Shown here: in pieces, positions 21,519 through 24,413 of the stretch | Numbering within the stretch: the stretch's first letter is position 1 | How the letters are laid out: each line of letters starts with the position of its first letter | Assembly: GCA_964602655.1 (NCBI GenBank) | Contig: CAZRSF010000088.1 | Span: forward strand, 1-24,413 | From: Moduliflexus sp964602655 | Lineage (GTDB): Bacteria; Moduliflexota; Moduliflexia; Moduliflexales; Moduliflexaceae | Reading direction: 5' to 3' | DNA: 24,413 nt | Program-made: the position numbers and the translations under genes | Notes under the pieces: model-generated | The model's input: only the letters and a program-made list of their open reading frames with translations | Told to the model about the DNA's origin: nothing | Databases searched by the model: none

Positions 21519-21547
21519 TCTGTCAGGGGAGATTGTCCCCTGACAGA
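21519..21547. repeat. Palindrome (12-5-12) after the VIT/vWA gene
   Basis: Exact arms TCTGTCAGGGGA (21519-21530) and TCCCCTGACAGA (21536-21547) around GATTG. It is related to the 33-bp family by its CTGTCAG core but not in the same register. It lies 9 nt past the stop of the VIT/vWA gene. The rest of 21380-21556 shows nothing else clear. Confidence 0.85.
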
Positions 21548-21556
21548 GCGAGAAGC

Positions 21557-23788
21557 CTATTTTGACAGCGTGTTCCGTTTTCGCAGGCGCATTCCGCCGA
21601 TCAGCATCGTGACGCCAAGCCCAAGCAGGACGAACGTTCCCGGCTCTGGCGTGCTGACAGGCACGTCGTCATACGAGGAGCTTGGCCTTGATTTCGTTGG
21701 TTTCTCTTTACTTGCCTTTGATTTCTTTGAGTTCGTATTCGGTTTTGGCAACGGCTGCTTAACCGTTTGGGGCGGCGTCGCGTCTTGACGCCGGACTTCC
21801 TCGTCAATCGCCAAAAAAGCGGTGTATTCGGTCAGCAGGTTATATTGCAAGCCTAATTGAGTAATCGCTTTGACCCGCCTGTCGCTCTGGTCTAATTGGT
21901 TATAATCGCCCAACAGTTCGATCCGTTTGCGCGCCCAGAGATACCGAAGCGCGGCATGGCTCGCTTGCGGCTCAATCTGCGCCATTTCGAAGGTCTCTCG
22001 ATAGCGTCCTTTGCCGGAATATCCCGATATGGTTACTGTGCCGGTCGGAGCGCCTTTCCATTTGCCGAAGACGATCACCGGGCGTTCCGCCAGCATGTCC
22101 GACACGCTGACCGGCTCGATGTCATACGCCTCAAAACCGGAAAAATCACACTGAATCTGCGTGAGCAAGGGGGTTTGGATATACTCGCGGAACGCAGTCG
22201 CTTTCGATGGCGCTTCGTCCGGGTTTGTCACGACAAATGGCTCGCCTTGCCCGACTCGCGCGATTCCTTCGATGAGAAACCGGTTGACTTCCTCCCCGAT
22301 GCCGAATGCAAATACGTTAGTTTCATCTAAATGCTTCCGAATGAGTTCGAACGCCTCCGTTTCCACTGTGACAAGGCCGTCTGTAACAATGACGCATGTG
22401 CGCGCCGTGCCTTCTTTGGCTCGCGGCAAATTCAACGCGCGTTGCAGCGCGGGGAGCAGCTCTGTGCCGCCGCTGCCGTTGTTCTCCTCGATCATGTCTA
22501 TCGCTTTTTTGAGGTTGCGCGACGTGGCCGGGAGCGATTGTTCCGACAGCAAGGTGGATGAGTTGGCAAACAATAGCACGTTAAACGTATCGGACGGGCG
22601 CAAGTTGCCGATCAAATCACGCAAGACCGTTTTGGCGGTTTCAATCGGAAACCCTTCCATTGAGCCGGAAGCATCCATCACAAAAATATATTCGCGCGGC
22701 GGAATCTCTGCGTTTTTCACCCGCTGCGGCGGCTGCGCCATCAGCAGGAAGAAATTTTCGTCTTCGCCTTCATACAAGAGCATGCCGGATTCAATTTTCT
22801 GGCCGCTCAAGCGGTATCTCACAATATAGTCCCGGTCGCCGCCGAACGCTTTCACGTTACGCTGTTTCACGACGCGCTGCTCTTGTTTTGCTTTCGTCAG
22901 GCGGAATATTTTCTGATAAAATTTGGGCAGATTGCCGAAATCCTTGCCATACAATTCCTTTACTGAGGCGGAAAGATGTTTAAGATGCTGCGGCGGCAAT
23001 TTTTGAATGGTTTCGAGAATTTCTTCATCCGCCAGCGTGATCGTCGCCGTCGTTTTGCTATCGTAGGCGACTGAAACGCGATGCGAATTGCAACTGACAT
23101 CTTGAATCGGCAAACCCGCTGAAAGATGAGTCGTGATATCGAACAGATAGGGCGGCTGATCCTCGGAAGGCATGTACGGATTTGTCACCCAATTATCAGA
23201 TTGGCCTGAATCGGGGGAGTGATTCGCGTAACGCGGGCCGACCACCGTCGGATAGACGAACTCGTACACGCCATCGGTCGGCGCAAGCAATTCAGTATAG
23301 CGCAATTCGACTTTAATGACGTCCCCCGGCAGGATGTTGGCGACATTCATTTGAAACACATTCGGGCGCTGTTGTTCAAGGAGCGATGCCGTTTTGCCGT
23401 CGTGTTTCGCCTGCTCATATTCCTGCCGCGCTTGCCCTTTTTCCTTAATTTGCGCGGAAATTTTCTGCTCGCCGACTGTCATGGTCATGCCATACACTGC
23501 GGCGCGGGTTGAGCCGGGGAAGACATAGACTGCTTCAAGCGCGTGTTTGCCTTCATTTTTATACAATTGCGTAACGGTGACGTCCGCGATGACGCCCGCA
23601 ATATTGACCTCGGCGGAGGTATGCAGGAGCGGCAGTTGATCAACTGACGGATCATCGCTGTTGACAAAAAAGTAGGGAGAAAGCGTCTTCTCTGATCTCT
23701 CCTCATCGCTGAAATCAGCCCACAGAATTGAGTTATTGGCTGTAAATACAGCCAACGCGAACAATATACTGACAAGAATGCGTTGCAT
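21557..23788 (-). CDS. VIT and vWA domain surface protein with PEP-CTERM-like sorting tail
   Basis: A 743-aa exported protein. The signal peptide covers residues 1-24 and the VIT domain about 45-185 (ADVTVTQLYKNEGKHALEAV, ILPGDVIKVELRYTELLAPT). The vWA domain is at about 366-540, with an intact MIDAS: DASGS (372-376), a later Thr, and IVTDG. A Lys/Pro/Ser-rich linker precedes the C-terminal signal at 711-743: PEP (714-716), a hydrophobic helix (GTFVLLGLGVTMLIGG) and basic RLRKR. VIT/vWA proteins of this layout are usually sortase targets (TIGR03788-type); here the tail is of the exosortase PEP-CTERM type. It probably acts in surface adhesion or matrix assembly. The start MQRILVSI has GAGGA 8 nt upstream. 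Confidence 0.92.
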   Translation of the reverse strand: MQRILVSILFALAVFTANNSILWADFSDEERSEKTLSPYFFVNSDDPSVDQLPLLHTSAEVNIAGVIADVTVTQLYKNEGKHALEAVYVFPGSTRAAVYGMTMTVGEQKISAQIKEKGQARQEYEQAKHDGKTASLLEQQRPNVFQMNVANILPGDVIKVELRYTELLAPTDGVYEFVYPTVVGPRYANHSPDSGQSDNWVTNPYMPSEDQPPYLFDITTHLSAGLPIQDVSCNSHRVSVAYDSKTTATITLADEEILETIQKLPPQHLKHLSASVKELYGKDFGNLPKFYQKIFRLTKAKQEQRVVKQRNVKAFGGDRDYIVRYRLSGQKIESGMLLYEGEDENFFLLMAQPPQRVKNAEIPPREYIFVMDASGSMEGFPIETAKTVLRDLIGNLRPSDTFNVLLFANSSTLLSEQSLPATSRNLKKAIDMIEENNGSGGTELLPALQRALNLPRAKEGTARTCVIVTDGLVTVETEAFELIRKHLDETNVFAFGIGEEVNRFLIEGIARVGQGEPFVVTNPDEAPSKATAFREYIQTPLLTQIQCDFSGFEAYDIEPVSVSDMLAERPVIVFGKWKGAPTGTVTISGYSGKGRYRETFEMAQIEPQASHAALRYLWARKRIELLGDYNQLDQSDRRVKAITQLGLQYNLLTEYTAFLAIDEEVRRQDATPPQTVKQPLPKPNTNSKKSKASKEKPTKSRPSSSYDDVPVSTPEPGTFVLLGLGVTMLIGGMRLRKRNTLSK

Positions 23789-23987
23789 AATTTTTCCTCG
23801 TTGTTGTTGGTTATTTATATGAAGAGAATGCTTTTCCGGCGATCTCTCGGTGTTTCGGTCATTCTGAAAACAAAGAGGCAAGATTGGCTCTTGTCAGACA
23901 CGCGCGAAAAAAATATGACAACCGATGATGTAAAGGAACGTTTCTATGTGTTGGCAAGGATGGAAAAATTTTATTCGGCGAGGCAAT

Positions 23988-24088
23988 ACCAATTGCCTTA
24001 AAAAAGATCATATTTGGTGCGTCGAGACTTCCGAGGTTTTCAAAACCTCGGAAGTCTGAAATTTCTGATCTATTCAAAGGCAATTGGT
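23988..24088. repeat. MITE-like element, copy C (complete, 101 bp)
   Basis: Terminal inverted repeats matching copy B, ACCAATTGCCTT (23988-23999) and AAGGCAATTGGT (24077-24088), extended here by AT outside and GATCA/TGATC inside. Its centre is occupied not by the palindrome of copies A and B but by the 33-bp palindrome at 24025-24057. The region 23789-24413 has no gene; 23822-23980 shows nothing recognisable. Confidence 0.85.
24025..24057. repeat. 33-bp palindrome (16-1-16) inside MITE-like copy C
   Basis: Arms AGACTTCCGAGGTTTT and its exact reverse complement around one C. The arm core ACTTCCGAGGT is a 5-1-5 palindrome with one G-T pair. The arm resembles that at 19670. Confidence 0.9.
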
Positions 24089-24162
24089 ATAAGATGCAGC
24101 GGCAGGCTGATGAAGATTAAAAATTTCATTCGGTAACAGCCTTGTTCGACCTCACCCCCTGC

Positions 24163-24183
24163 CCCCTCTCCGAAGGAGAGGGG
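24163..24183. repeat. Hairpin CCCCTCTCC-GAA-GGAGAGGGG
   Basis: A perfect 9-bp inverted repeat in a C-rich stretch (24151-24196) of a type common between genes in many bacteria. It is preceded at 24133-24144 by GTAACAGCCTTG, which is shared with 12909-12920. Confidence 0.75.
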
Positions 24184-24221
24184 GAAACTCCCCTCCTATT
24201 TGGCAGGGCTGTGAAGTTCTC

Positions 24222-24399
24222 AACTGCGCCAACGGCGCAGTTCATATTAGCCCAGGGCACAGCCCTGGGCAAGAGGACGTTCCGACAGGTACGCTCTGAA
24301 AGAGCGCCTCATGAAACGCCCCTTCAGGGCGTGATTGTCGAACCTGTCATCTTCCCAGGGCTGCGCCCTGGGCTAATATGATACGCGCCGTTGGCGCGT
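24222..24399. repeat. Mirror-symmetric array of six hairpins
   Basis: Hairpins in order: AACTGCGCC/GGCGCAGTT (24222-24242), GCCCAGGGC/GCCCTGGGC (24250-24270), CGCTCT/AGAGCG (24292-24306), ACGCCC/GGGCGT (24316-24332), CCCAGGGC/GCCCTGGG (24354-24372) and ACGCGCC/GGCGCGT (24383-24399). Single-strand pieces between them also pair across the array: CATATTAG (24243-24250) with CTAATATG (24373-24380), and GACAGGT (24284-24290) with ACCTGTC (24342-24348). Confidence 0.8.
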
Positions 24400-24413
24400 T
24401 GCGAAATATCGAG

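Noticed and set aside
23783..24001. 72-codon plus-strand frame in the 3' intergenic region
   Set aside because: No ribosome binding site, no domain pattern, and it ends inside the MITE-like copy C.
1..24413. tRNA, rRNA and prophage or integrase genes
   Set aside because: No cloverleaf with a conserved TTCGANNC arm, no rRNA signature and no integrase or transposase frame was recognised by eye; short or divergent cases could be missed.

Overview
Kind of organism. This is a bacterial chromosome segment of about 50% GC with a Gram-negative type envelope: a methyl-accepting chemotaxis protein, a two-transmembrane sensor kinase, a lipobox protein, a TRAP solute-binding protein and a VIT/vWA protein with a PEP-CTERM-like tail. 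The ROCO (LRR-Roc-COR) GTPase, the MXAN_5187-like small protein, the Uma2 protein and very abundant intergenic palindromes are what I would expect from a large, repeat-rich environmental genome (Deltaproteobacteria, or candidate phyla such as KSB3/Moduliflexota). That placement is a guess from gene content and was not computed.

Layout. 1-2932: end of a MITE-like repeat, then a chemotaxis receptor (minus). 2933-6250: a minus-strand group of a Met-rich secreted protein, a lipoprotein and a ZraS/NtrB-like kinase with a His/Met-rich periplasmic insert. A sigma-54-type -24/-12 promoter and two inverted repeats lie upstream. 6254-7120: a lower-GC small ORF, an antitoxin-like ORF and a PIN toxin. 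7128-8350: an AraC regulator convergent with a 111-aa unknown. 8351-8942: a regulatory region with paired palindromes and a possible small RNA. 8943-11424: an EamA transporter and folC. 11478-12793: promoter, FMN riboswitch, intrinsic terminator and a second EamA transporter, which the riboswitch marks as a probable flavin transporter. 12804-15703: a nested inverted-repeat element, then a minus-strand STAS-like/uvrC/MXAN_5187-like group. 16097-16573: a Uma2 protein. 16759-19509: a 916-aa ROCO protein with five 22-aa LRRs, Roc, COR, coiled coil and a helical C-terminal domain resembling effector-associated domains. 19544-20340: a complete MITE-like element and a histidine phosphatase. 20393-23788: an orphan TRAP DctP protein and the VIT/vWA/PEP-CTERM protein (minus). 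23789-24413: another MITE-like element and a mirror-symmetric array of hairpins.

What stands out. Ten intergenic elements share one architecture while differing in sequence. Eight are perfect 33-bp palindromes (16-1-16 or 15-3-15), and two have a 29-bp perfect core in the same register. In all ten, each arm contains an 11-bp quasi-palindrome centred on arm position 8. Most sit 7-22 nt after a stop codon, and one sits inside a MITE-like element whose other complete copy carries an unrelated palindrome at the same place. Together with the paired palindromes at 8370-8418 and the array at 24222-24399 they form a layered palindrome system that the genes do not explain. The other linked signals are the sigma-54 promoter with a ZraPS-like envelope cluster, the FMN riboswitch with an EamA transporter, and the ROCO protein with an adaptor-like C-terminus.
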